This document shows positions 21,986 to 33,701 of a DNA stretch of 64,000 nucleotides, one piece after another. This stretch comes from Phaseolus vulgaris (taxonomy: Eukaryota > Streptophyta > Magnoliopsida > Fabales > Fabaceae): positions 29,403,869-29,467,868 of the forward strand of contig NC_023754.2 in assembly GCF_000499845.2 (NCBI RefSeq). The letters are read 5' to 3'. The notes beneath the pieces were generated by a model. It was not told the origin of the DNA and made no database searches. It saw only the letters and a list, made by a program, of their open reading frames with translations. A program made the position numbers and the translations under genes. Every line of letters begins with the position of its first letter. Position 1 is the stretch's first letter.

Positions 21986-22368
21986 GGTTGATTCTCCCTA
22001 CACCCAATCAAATTGGACCTGCACCCAATTGTATTTATGAAAGTACCGAATTATCCTTAATGAAAATGAAATTAGGGTTTAATGATTTATGCACCCAGTC
22101 ACACATCCAAGTTCGTTTCTGCCATTCTCGCACCCAACACCATCTCTCGCGCACGCATCCTCACATCTTAGTTGACATTTCTCCTACAAAGGACCCCTTG
22201 AACAAACATGAAGTCAGGAGCGCGAAGGTCCTCCATTGTTTCGCGAAGGTATGAGGGTATCAGCGCACCCTACAAGCTTTTTCAAAATAAATATGACAAG
22301 GTACAATTGAATTTTAGAATGTTCGTCGAGTATCAATCACAATAGATTGGGTGCAGGAAGAAATTGCT
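21986..22368. mobile_element. Mutator-type MITE, second element
   Basis: A 383-bp element flanked by identical 9-bp repeats CAAAATTAT (21977-21985 and 22369-22377). The left end is GGTTGATTCTCCCTACACCC; the right end reverse-complemented is AGCAATTTCTTCCTGCACCC. The ends resemble those of the element at 7847 (…CTYCCTRCA..CC), but the interior is different and lacks the TCCGGA units. An 88-codon open frame spans part of the interior; it shows no family resemblance. Confidence 0.7.
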
Positions 22369-22499
22369 CAAAATTATTGTTCACTGAAAGCCCATTAAGA
22401 GTGAGCCTTTGTTTGTTGCATCGAACTACCCATTAAAGAGAATGAGTCTTCGGCCCAAATAAACAAACAACTAAGTGTGTGAACTAATATAATTTAAGA

Positions 22500-22665
22500 C
22501 AAATTCTTCCTACACCCAATATTTTTTAACCCACCCAACATAACTTTCAATTTCCGAAAATGCCCTTCATTTTGGAATTAGAAATCCAAAATTGAAAATA
22601 AAATAATACATTCCGGAAGAAGAGATTATTCTGTTCCAGAAATAAAAATCCGAAAAAAAATAATT
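22500..22665. mobile_element. Truncated MITE related to the 7847 element
   Basis: Starts AAATTCTTCCTACACCCAAT and then carries the same interior as the 7847 element, including TTCCGAAAATGCCCTTCATT and TTCCGGAAGAAGAGATTATT. No inverted right end can be found, so it is a one-ended fragment. Confidence 0.55.
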
Positions 22666-24212
22666 ATCACCTAATAATTTTTTATTTTATTTTAAGGTTT
22701 ATAAATAAATTACACTATTATTAATCTGAAAAATATTAATAGCCCTGTCATTTGAATATATGTCTGTAAAAGCTAGCCAATTCCATAATTAGAAAGGTTA
22801 AAGTGTCACTCTAGCCTAAATCTCTTTCATTTGTATTAAGTATTAAGATGTTGATCATACCAACCCAGTTTTTCATGGTTCCATAACATCTCAAATCCTA
22901 TTCATTACATAACATTTATTTATCACTTTTTTTATTTATTTCAAAGAGCTTCTTTGAAAAGGTAAAAAGAGACAAATAAATGGAACAATTTTGGAAAACA
23001 TGCATTGTTTGGTTGAAAATAAAGACGAATAAGAGTTTCAAGCCCTTTTATTTCTAAAACTGAAAAGAAATAATATATATATATATATAATTACTCTATA
23101 TACATAAATTATTTATATAAAAATAGTTTAAATTTATTTTTTCAATCAAACAAATTTTTACTCTATATTTCATTGTTTTTCTTATTTTAAAAAATCTCGT
23201 TTACCTACTTCTTCTCTATTTTTTTCCTTCAAAAAAGTAAGAAAAATCTTATATTTTTTATAATTACAATGTAGAACAATAGGGACAAGTATCTAGATTG
23301 GTTACACTAATAATAGTTTATTCTAAGCTCAGTAGGACAATTATTTTCTTTTCTCCTCTTCTTCTCATATTGTTCTGAGTTTTTTTCAAATTGATTATAA
23401 TTTACACGTTCTCTTTTTTATAACAAATAAATGAGATTTTTTTTATAAGATCGGTATTAAGACCATTTTATCACATAATTAGGAGCTCAGCTCATAACTT
23501 CACGGTCTCCTAATCTCACGTGTAAGCCAATAAGATTAATAAGTTCATAACCACTAAAAATTCAGATATCCGTATCAAATCCGTTTCACTCTATTATTAG
23601 ATTTATGATTTAGGATCATATAAATCTTTCGGAATAAAAAAATCTATGGTTGATTTTGTTACACCTTGCACTTTACAATCTATTATCATTATTATTATTA
23701 GTTTTAAAGCGAATTCCAAGAATGACTACTTAACACAAAAATTTGTTGTTAACTGTTGAGGTTAATCAATTTATTTGTTGCCATGAGTCACACTTCTTCC
23801 GCATAATCAGCCGATGCTGTCACCAACGATGTCCTCTGGAAGTATCCATTCTCAAGAACAGAAACACCAACATGATCTCTTGCTTAACCCCATTAGTCTT
23901 ATTTTAATAATCTATGACATTGGTTGCTGAATTTTTTACACACCCACTTCAAATTCAAATTCAAATCTATCAAACAAGTGATGATGCTGAAATGACAGTA
24001 GGAGTTTTGTAGGTAGGTTGACACAATAATCATTCCTCTCAGCTGCACAAAGCAAACAACTGACATATTCTCTTGTATAAATCATATGTGAAATCTGTTA
24101 CATAGAATATGATGTATCTGTACATGATTTGCATAACTTTACTCCTTTAATACTTGAACACTACATACACAGAGATAAACACAAAATTCAGGGTCAAAAC
24201 TGAAACTAAACA
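22666..24212. other. Intergenic, 3' flank of the NPH3 gene
   Basis: AT-rich with a TA microsatellite near 23072-23090. The last 200 bases are probably the 3' UTR of the NPH3-domain gene. No other gene recognised. Confidence 0.5.
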
Positions 24213-25726
24213 TCATGAACAGAGTTTTGGCAAGTACATAGCATTGCTCATAACATGAGTCCCTGACCTCTTCAGTTGGGTCCCACTCTGCATTCCTTCG
24301 GAATCTCCTCTAAGCTCTTCGGCATCATAGCTTCTCTTTTCAGCCTCCTCTCTTACCTCCATGTTCTTGAAGCTTTTACGAAATACGGATTCAAAAAAGT
24401 TTTTCAAATGATCATTTTCCTGGAGCAAGGTTTTCATTCGGCTTTGTTTAGTAACATAAGCTCTGGGTTTTGCCTCTGAAGGAAACACCAAGTTTCGAGT
24501 AAGATGTCTCAAAAGTTCTGCTGACAGCTTCTCGTGGTTCAGTGTACAGCAGATAGTTATCTTCTCTTTGTCACTTACTCCTGCATGGACCTATGAATCT
24601 ATATCAATGACTGGAAGAGACTTCATAAAACAATACACATTTATACAAAAAATAGTTGCAGCAATGATCAATTAGAAAAGCTGCATTCAAGTATTAGAGT
24701 CTTGCAATCATTGAACAATGCAAAGTGGTAGTTTACCTTTAGATACATGTCCATGGCTAGGTATAATTGATCATGAGATTCCCTTGCAGTATCTGGGATC
24801 ATGGTAATCAATGCTTCAAACTCATAAGGTTTGAGGTGGGGATCTGGAGCAACTTCCACAAGGAACAAATCCATCATTTTGGCAACTCTCTTAAGTCGAT
24901 TTGAATTTAACTCAAAAGTGTCTCCCAAGAAAAATATGTGCAGCAGTCTAAGGACAAAACCAACATCGTATGCTTGATCCCTCCCATGTGGAGATGGAAG
25001 AAGTAGATAATCAATTGTTGTTTGATCCAGAAGAGGACCTATGAGACTTTCTATCTTGTCTATGAAACTTGTGCTCATTTTCAAACCTACAGCCATTCGA
25101 TTAAGATTGAACAAATCCTTGCAAGAAATTGATCTCAAATCTAGCAGCAAAAGAAGATTGATAACAACCACGGTAGCCTCAATCTTCTCATCTTGTACAG
25201 CACCTAGACAAGTTGAGTTGTGATAGTGGAACAGAAATCTAGAGACCACACCATGATCAAAATCATAAGATAGCATTGTCCTTATGACCTTGTCCAACAA
25301 ATCAACCCTCAAGAACAAAAGATGTTCAAACCACCAATTGGCCCCAGAGCAGTTATTTCTCAGGCTGTTATTGCTGCTTGTATCACAAGAAAACTGGAAG
25401 CTGGATCTGTTGGAGGAACATGTATTTGGACTTGTAATGCCTGGTGATGCCAGTCTCTCTATCAAGTGATCCATAATTCTGTCCAGAATAGCCAAATAAC
25501 CTTCGGAAGAAAATAAGTGTTGACATTGTTTCAATGCTTCAACGAGCTCAGACCAAGTCCAGAAACGAATTCCTTCAAGAAATTTTTCAATGTGGGGTTT
25601 CAAGTTGGGTGTTTCAGGACCATCATCACATTTCTCCATGAAATGAGCAGCAGAAGATAGCAGGGACATGTTTGATGGAGATGGAGTTACCTCCATACTA
25701 CTACTGTAGCAAAGTCGTGCTATGGT
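24213..25726 (-). CDS. NPH3-domain protein, 5' (BTB) end not found
   Basis: Two exons recognised, 25726-24737 and 24590-24213, joined by a GT-AG intron in phase 0 after AMDMYLK. The main exon opens in frame behind TTTTTAG with TIARLCYSSSMEVTPSPSN, the end of the BTB region where NPH3 proteins read 'ARFCY..xxEVTPSNV'. The NPH3 domain follows: WTWSELVEALKQC, NWWFEHLLFLRVDLL, VAPDPHLKPYEFEALI, then PDTARESHDQLYLAMDMYLK. The C-terminus is Lys/Glu-rich and may be coiled. NPH3/RPT2 proteins are plant CUL3 substrate adaptors in phototropin signalling and auxin-related organ formation; this one resembles the divergent At3g50840-type group. A Met at 25696 could start a BTB-less protein. No BTB exon (VNGEE-type motif) is visible in the next 3 kb upstream. 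Confidence 0.82.
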
Positions 25727-28700
25727 CTAAAAAGCATGTGTAGCCATGGAAAGTCGCAAAATATAACTTTCACTCCCACATTTATGCCCAAGAGTTACCA
25801 AAAAAGTTGCTAAATTTACGGGACAAAGGTCACAGAATATTCTGCACATCATTAGCTGGCCAGGGCAGCAGAATTATTGAAAAATATTTGATTTCTTTAC
25901 CAAAGAAAGTAAAATAGTTTATATTGTATGAAAGTCACAAATAAGGCATAGGAAAACAAACTCTAACTCTCAGAAGTCATGTTACTCTATCTTTATGATC
26001 AACCAACCGTATTGATATATATTAAAAATTTCAATAAATGACAAATGTAAATTTCTTATGAATTATAATTATTTCTTGCCAAATTCACATCAATATACCA
26101 ATATACCAATATATCAATATACTAATATATTAATATACTAATATACATTTTTATAAATCAAGGATCAATGCTATAATTTATAGCAACTGATATTTGATTG
26201 ATTCAGTCCATCATAATAAAGACTCATGACTAAACACTATGAATAAATCATTTCCTAAGGTGTAAGGTACGATTTAATTAATTTTTACTATACACTCTTA
26301 ATACAGATTACTCAATTGATCGTTGGAGTACCTTTTTCAGGTCAACTCCGACCGAACACCAATACTTAGAGGAGGAGACTTGAAGTGAGGAACAAGAAGA
26401 CAACTGACAAATCAACAATTGTACAACCTTCCGTTTCAGGTATTATCTATGCTCACTTTATCAATACGGTATAATTTATACAGAAAAAACTCACAAAAAT
26501 AAGAAAACAAACCGAACAAGAGTTTTTTTTTAGAGAACATTGTATGATCTTTTATATTAGATAGTATGATGAGAAAAATATACATCATATATCATAGAAT
26601 TAAATAATAAAGAGCAATGATGCTTTAACATCTATTTTTAAAATACTTAACTAACTGATAATTTTTCTTTATTTTTCTCTTCCTGTGACAGTGTCACTTA
26701 TAACATTATTTTTCTCTGATTTTTATGCTTCTCTCAAAAGTGCCTACTAGCATACTAGGCGAGTAAATATGATTTTTCCAATAGGAAAGAGCAAATATAC
26801 CCACAGGAGAATACATGCGATGATGATAGAAGAAAGCCTCAAGCAGAAGACACTCTGAGAAAAATAAATGATGAGGATCATGTTTGTAAGAAGGGAAAGA
26901 CATAGGTGATGATGCACTTCGTGCAGACCATGATGAGATTAAGGGTGCTGCTACCAGGTCCACATGCCTCCCACACTTTTAGGTGTAATTAAATGTTAAG
27001 TGTCTGTAACGACCCTGCGCATGCTAATCACCAACCGTTTCACTCAAAGTTACTTCCAAAAATATAATAGAAACAAAAGTTTCACCTTCCTTATCATGAA
27101 AGTTTTATCTCCATTGTGCTATTCACTTCAAGATCACAGCCACTGCAAGCTCCCATTGTTCCAACATTAATGAGTATGTGTGCCAAACATGCATTTCAGG
27201 ATTAGGAAGCTTGGGTGGCATGTCTGTAAATGACAAAAGACCAATCAGAATAGGGAAGCTCGTGGGAACAAATGAATCATTTGTAACAAAAAAAAAACAG
27301 AGAAGAATGATGTGAATAGAAAATGCTAAAAGGTTGTTTTTTCTGCTTATAGTCAACAAAAGGAAACGAGCATGTTGGTGTTTTCTGAAAAAGTAAATAA
27401 AGGGAAATATTGGTAACATTAGGCAAAGAAGTTGATAATAATACTGGTCGAAAATAATGGAAGTCAACGCAATAAATAGTGCAAAGGTTTGATCGATTAT
27501 TTTATTAAAACTAAAAGAATTGTAAATAATAGTAAAGGAGAGACTTTATTAAAAGAAATGCGTGACATTAAAATTGAATCTGCTATAGTTGGCACCACTT
27601 TTCATACCAAAGAAGTTATTATAAACTTCTTTTGTTATTTAATTTCAACTTGTATGAATAATAAAAAAAGGATTTTTCATAAGTTGTGTTTGGCCATGTT
27701 TTAAAAAATGGAGACATGTTTGGAAGCAACGGTAGAAACACAGAACATAATTCTGAGCATGCGCATTGATATATAGGTAATTAAAGTAAGCCATAATTCA
27801 AACTGAAGAATGTGTGGTTAACGTGGAACTTTCTTTTTTCCGTTACTCATGCCACCAATTTTTGAGGTTGTAACTTCCTTTGACCAACTACTTCAGTGGA
27901 CAGTGGATCCCACTCTTTAGGTTCAACAATGGTAAAATCAATACTATTTGCAAATCCAATAACTTGGTTCACTGTTTTGAAAAAATTAAACTATAATTAA
28001 CTGTCAATTTTATAGTTTTTTTTTTAATTTCATCATAAATAATAATAACCTAACTTGTGCTTTAAATTACTTGATTTCGTTGCCTTTCCCATCACACCTT
28101 CCTCTGGAGTATCATCATTTTCAACACCATTAGCATGGACGATCTTGCTATTATACATCTTTTTTATTCTCAATCAATCCATGCAAGATTTGGCATACAG
28201 TAACAAATGCAAGGAGAAGAACTCTTGCATCTTGTTTCAAAATATGAATTTATTTTGTTCTTTAAAAGGGGGAAGACTACTCATATTCTCACTGGTTTGG
28301 TCTAAGTTTCAGTCACTTATTAATGTGGATGGTATACCTAAAAAAATTTATAAGTTGAAGACAATAAATAATATAATAAATGAGTATTTTGATTTGGTTA
28401 TGATCAACATATTTTATATAATTTTATTAATTTATTAAGAAATAGATTTTATTCTAAATAATTTTAATACTATATTAAAAAAATAGATTTTTAGTCTAAA
28501 TATATTTGGACTCACTTATATCATACTCACTTATATATCTGGTAATGTTTTTATTTTTAGTTAATATAACAATTCAAATATTATTATTACTGAACTCGTG
28601 GTTAATTCATATTATTAGTAGATACCAATTAATTACCATAAAATATACTTAAATAAGATGTTTGAAAATGTAATAGACTATATATGCTACCAACCGAGAT

Positions 28701-30636
28701 TGGTCTGCGATGTTTTATGACCTAGATCTTGTGAGTCATGTATTCTATTTTTATGACATGTTAAGTCATCTTCAATCTATTAACTCATTTAAAATTCTGA
28801 AATGGGTCTTATATTATTATGCACCACTTGTTTTTACTAATTAACAAGAAGTACGAAGAAAGCAACCAACTTCATCAGCTGCTAACACGGGCAATCATGT
28901 GTATGCCTCGTGTTTCTAGGATCAGAATAATGGTTGAAATTAATGGGCTTCGCTTTTGGTTCATGAAGTTTAAAAAAAGGCTTTCTTCTCTTGTTAACTT
29001 TCTTTTTGTTGAAATATTAATGTTTTTAATTGGACGAATATACGAAGAGAGAAAAAAATAGAGAAAACTGATTTAGTTTTAGAAAAAAATGGCTTGTGAA
29101 GTATCAGTCTACCTTGGAAGAGTGTGGTTTGTGTAATGATACTTAGATAAACGTATCCCTCCCCCAAAGCATTAAAAAATAACACATTAGAAAATTTCAT
29201 CCCAATATACGAAATCGTTAGAAAAACATTTTTATAAATCTGAATGTTGAAAATAAAATAGAAAAGATGTTGTGTTTATTCTAATAGAGTACAAGGGGTG
29301 ACCCAAAATCAAGAACGGAAGAACACGGTACAATATATAATAAGACTTTGCAATGTTATTTGTTTTATTTATCTGCATCATATCATGTATTTTATTCTCA
29401 AGCTTCTTTGTTTCTCCTTGTAATTTTTGTTGGTATTACAGATATATAATTGAGTGTAATAAATGAGTTAATTTTTTGGTTGGAAGAGAATAGCGTAGGC
29501 AGGAGTGATGATTGATGATGATAAGGAGTGTTTAATTTAATTAGTCGGTGGCTAAATTATTCTCGGTCTTTTCCACAATAACATCCCTTCTTATTTAATG
29601 ATCCACCACTCTTGTCGGCCTACACTCACACCAACCCCAAAATCATAACAACGCTCTCTGTCTGTTACCTTTTCTTTCTATATATTTTTTCAGCATAGAT
29701 TTCAATTTCAAATAAACAAAAATCATAATTTCAATATACAAACACGCATTTGAATCTGTCATGTGTCATTACGATTGTGCTTGGCTAAGGATGCATCCCA
29801 CCGCTGTACTTCTTAACTTCCCCTCATTTTCTTCCTATTTTACCTCTTACGCTACTATTTCGAAATAGTAATGTAGTGCCAATAATTTGTATGAGAAATT
29901 TCAAGATTTCACATTTACTTTAAGAAAATAAAAAAGATGCTATAGCTAAATTTTAATTTTTTTGAGACATCAACTGCAAAAATAAGAGTAAAATATTGAT
30001 TTCTTTCTATGATATATTTTTTTAACTGAAAATAATTTATAATTATTTCAACAATTATTTTCTTTCTTAACTTCAGAAAACTCTGTTCGAAAAACTTTTT
30101 TTCACGCATTAATATCTTAAAGGTCATTTTCAGTAAATTTATTCAAACAAGACTAATTCATCATTGAAACATTTTCAGCAGTTGTTCGAACGCACCCTTA
30201 CTATGTTAATAATATCCTGAACTATTACTTTTTTGGCAATAGCAAGTGATCAAACGGTATCACTCATTGCCAAAATTATTTAGATTAAACCAAGCATCAG
30301 CAATACAAAATAAAATACAAATTCAGTCAAATATAACAAATATGAGGCTTTGAGAAGGCCATAATTTATGCATACATAGTCTCAAACCTCATTTAGAAAC
30401 TACGACCCTAAAATTTATGTCAATAAAGCAATTACTAGAATTAATATATAATATATCTAAGAAATGGCTTTCTACATGTATTCTACAATTTGGCTCACAG
30501 ATACCAAGATAAATAGTATGTATACATATCACAGTCACACTAATACTGCAGCCGAAGACTGTAATTGGATTTCATTTCACCTATACTCGGGCAAAAGTCA
30601 AGAAAAAATATTCCAGTATAATTATATTTTGAAATA
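25727..30636. other. Long gene-poor stretch
   Basis: About 4.9 kb with no convincing gene. It should contain the missing 5' part of the NPH3 gene if that exists. Open frames at 26706-26963 (-), 27123-27467 (-), 28055-28438 (+) and 28819-29061 (+) show no recognisable domain. An 8-bp minisatellite lies at 26092-26147. Confidence 0.45.
26092..26147. repeat. 8-bp minisatellite, 7 units
   Basis: Seven consecutive octamers of the form AATATAYY (AATATACC, AATATACC, AATATATC, AATATACT, AATATATT, AATATACT, AATATACA). Confidence 0.8.
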
Positions 30637-30921
30637 TCAAAGAATTTTCAGTTTACCCTTGGCCACGGAATCCTTAACAAGTTCCATATGGCAAGAAGCT
30701 TTCTGAGCTCCAGTCAACCCAGAACAGGTGGCACTGGGCCCTAAAGTGACAGCAAAGTAAAGATAAACAGTACAGAGAAGAGTTAGCAGAACAAGAGCAG
30801 ATAAGAGGAAGCGATGCCTCTGGACAAGTGTGGACCAACTACCCAGTTCATCCTTTGTAAACTGCCTCCTGAAAGAGGGAGACTTCAGTCGAGGAGAAGA
30901 GAGTATGGAGTCAAGAACCAT
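30637..30921 (-). CDS. Small single-pass membrane protein, plant-conserved, function unknown
   Basis: A 94-residue protein in one coding exon. The start at 30921 has a strong context (AAGCCATGGTT). Residues 1-37 are basic and polar (FRRQFTKDELGSWSTL), residues about 38-60 form one hydrophobic helix, and the short tail carries two Cys (66 and 77) and ends in Lys-rich KGKLKIL. I recognise it as a plant family of uncharacterised small membrane proteins but know no function. The exon starts at 30949 behind TACAGCTTCAG; a leader exon at 32141-32210 lies across an intron of about 1.2 kb, so the gene has a long 5'-UTR intron, often an expression-enhancing feature in plants. The leader has an open frame (GTASKVKG), but splicing would take it out of frame with the protein. 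Confidence 0.72.
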   Translation of the reverse strand: MVLDSILSSPRLKSPSFRRQFTKDELGSWSTLVQRHRFLLSALVLLTLLCTVYLYFAVTLGPSATCSGLTGAQKASCHMELVKDSVAKGKLKIL

Positions 30922-32140
30922 GGCTTCAATATCAACCTTTTCCAAACCCCTGAAGCTGTAAATCATGCAAAAACACAAGATGTAAGTGCCATGTAATGTA
31001 AAAGGCTTAAATAATGACATCAGTATAGCCATCCAAATCCCATCATTCCCAGAATCCCAGTGTTTATCTTCCTGTTTCTACACAATCACGTAGATATACT
31101 AACATACTTTTTGGCTTCTAGAAAATATTCGATGGGGATTTAACGTCAATTAACAGCTAAAACGTGACTAGAAGAGAAAACTTCATGAAATCATGGTCAA
31201 ATATCAGTTCAGAATCTACTGGGAAAGTCTTCGTAAATTTGTCTTTGGTCTTCCCTCAAACAAAATTCAGACTCTCGCGACTAATAATCCTTCAAAAAGG
31301 AATAAGAGCCATAAGACAGTGTCATACACAGACAGTGCCTCACAAAATCAAGCCATGAGTGCAAATTCAAAGATGGCAGAGGCAAAGCTATCGAGGTTTT
31401 AAATTAAAAATCCGCAAGCATGACTTTGGCCACAGCATCTAAGGTTCTTGCAATATCTGCAAGAGCATCGCAAATTGCGGCCACATTTGTCCCCAATTTT
31501 CAACAATAACCAAGATCGCAACAAACAGTGACTCCACTCTCCCTTTAAAACCCTCAACACTGAAAAACCTCGCAAACAAATTCACGATTTCACTCTGACT
31601 ACACATGAAACGAAAAGAGAATAACAAGCATCCACAAAAACAGCAAAACTCCAAAAAACAATAAACAAAATGAGCCCTTTCACTCCTATTTCAGCATGCA
31701 ACTCCACTATACAACCAAAAGAAACGTAGATCTTCAGTCTTTCCCAACTCCCACAACATTATACTATTACACAAATATCCGTAAGAGTCACATCCCCTCA
31801 GCAGCAAAGAAATCACAGTATAAATGTCAATTTCAAGAAGGTATCACAGTTAGGGTTGCATGATTGTTAAGTCACTCCCAGATCGATCCAATCGTAAGAA
31901 AACTGAACCAGATTGAAAAAGTAAGAGATACATGACAGCAATAGGGCGAGAGAGATTGTGAATCTGAATTGGTTATGTTTCAATCAACAACAGTAGCAAT
32001 CGATAGTCAGTTCAGTCGAATGGTGAAGTAATCAGAATTAATGACAGTACGCAATCTGAGGAATAAATTGATATAGCGAAAGATGAAAGAAAGCTCAGAT
32101 CTAACGATATAGTAAGAGAAAAAGACAGAAGAATACATAC

Positions 32141-32210
32141 CCTTCACCTTAGAAGCGGTGCCTTGGATTTGCGAGAAGAGATGAGACAGTTGCCGCAGAA
32201 TTTGCAAAAT
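32141..32210 (-). other. 5' UTR exon of the small membrane protein gene
   Basis: Ends with a good donor (GTGAAGG followed by GTATGT) at 32141/32140. Its upstream edge is estimated from the TATA box at 32239-32247. Confidence 0.5.
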
Positions 32211-32238
32211 AATGTGTGAATCGCACGCCAATTCCTCT

Positions 32239-32247
32239 TATATATAC
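32239..32247 (-). promoter_or_regulatory. TATA box of the small membrane protein gene
   Basis: The minus strand reads TATATATAA about 100 bases upstream of the leader donor, which fits a start of transcription near 32210. Confidence 0.5.
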
Positions 32248-33701
32248 AACTCCACAAGAACTAACTATGAAGGTAGCTCAAATACGCGTATACAACTCAC
32301 ACACTTCTTATCCCACTAATATCTATTTTCTTCTCTAATAATTCTATTTTGTCCTTTCGATCTTCAAAACGTCACATTAACCATAGTTTTTTTTTTTATT
32401 GTTAGGTTAAAATTGGCCGATTTTTTTGTTGGAAAGACATTGATACATGTATTAATTTGGGAGCACTTTTTGGTCTTTCTATGACCATGGTCAAGAAAAC
32501 AAAGACACGGACCCTCCGTCTCATTAATTGAATTGTTGGGCTTCAGTACCTAACATGCCATGGAATATCCATCGTCTTGAGCCCACTAACTCACTCCTCT
32601 CTAGCCCATACTGCCTCCAATTCAACTCCCAGTGGGCCTTACATTAACAATCAGCTCTATAATGGACCCAAAAACCTACACACCGTTTTTCTTAACACCG
32701 ACCACCTCGTATGTGAAGGGACCCCGTTGCTACACAATTCGGCACTCCTGCTTTGTGGGGATGGAAATCAATAATTAAAGTCAAATTATTTTAATTAGTT
32801 AAAAAAATAAGTGAGCATTAAAATATTTTTTTTAATTGTTTACTATTTTCACTGTAAAATAATTATTTTAAAATATTTTCAATATAATTTATTATAGTGC
32901 AAATAGATTGAAAGTGGGTGTTTTTTTTCAGTAAAACCTTTTAATTGATCATTTTTTTAAAATAAATATTTTTTTAAAATAAAAGGTTTAATTATGTTAT
33001 TTATTTTCAAACAATTCCTTTAAAAATCTTAACAACATCAAATATGCTATAGAGTGTACTTATATTTGGAATTTTCGTACATAACAACCTAATTGTAAAT
33101 TGTTTTAGATTATAACTACTAAAAGTAAAAAAAAAATTTACTAAAAATGTAAGTACATCTAAAAAAATGATTTTTTTAAAAAAAGTTAAAAATTGGCATT
33201 TTTCATACAAGTAACATTTTTTCTTTTCTTTATATAGCGAGCATATCAATTTTGACACTTTTCACAATGCATATATTTTTTCTTTCACGAGATGTTTAGT
33301 AAATCACGTTAACGCATCTTCCAACAAAAGAAACCTCAATAACAATTGGTTAATAAATATTTTATTAATACTTATTATTTTAAAATCTATTAATCTCATA
33401 TTATATAGTATTAACTTATATAATTAAAATAGTAAATAAAGTAATGGTAAATATACGATTTTTTTAATTAACTTTTCTGCAAAAAAAAAAATATTTTGAC
33501 AACTATAGTATAATAATATAATAATATGAATAGATGATTAATGAATTAAAGGAATCTATCTATGCTTAAAATACTATTACTCTTTTTCTATATAGAATAA
33601 ATTTATGTTGATTTATATACAAAAGGAGCAGATAAATACGAAAGGTCTGAACTAAAATATCTAAGAAGAATGAGTACTGAAACAGGTGAAGCTTGAAGGT
33701 G
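32248..33701. other. Intergenic, AT-rich
   Basis: No gene or RNA recognised. The right end is the 3' flank of the zinc-finger/PARP-fold gene. Confidence 0.5.

Noticed and set aside
21988..22254. 88-codon open frame
   Set aside because: It begins inside the terminal repeat of a MITE and has no recognisable domain.
27123..27467. 114-codon minus-strand open frame ending WHTYSLMLEQWELAVAVILK
   Set aside because: Considered as the missing BTB exon of the NPH3 gene, but it has no BTB motif and is mostly AT-driven hydrophobic sequence.
28055..28438. 127-codon plus-strand open frame
   Set aside because: No domain, poor start context and a composition like the surrounding intergenic DNA.
32007..32231. 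Open frame in the leader exon (IQGTASKVKG) as an N-terminal extension of the 94-residue membrane protein
   Set aside because: Splicing puts it out of frame, it opens with TTG, and the ATG at 30921 has a strong context.
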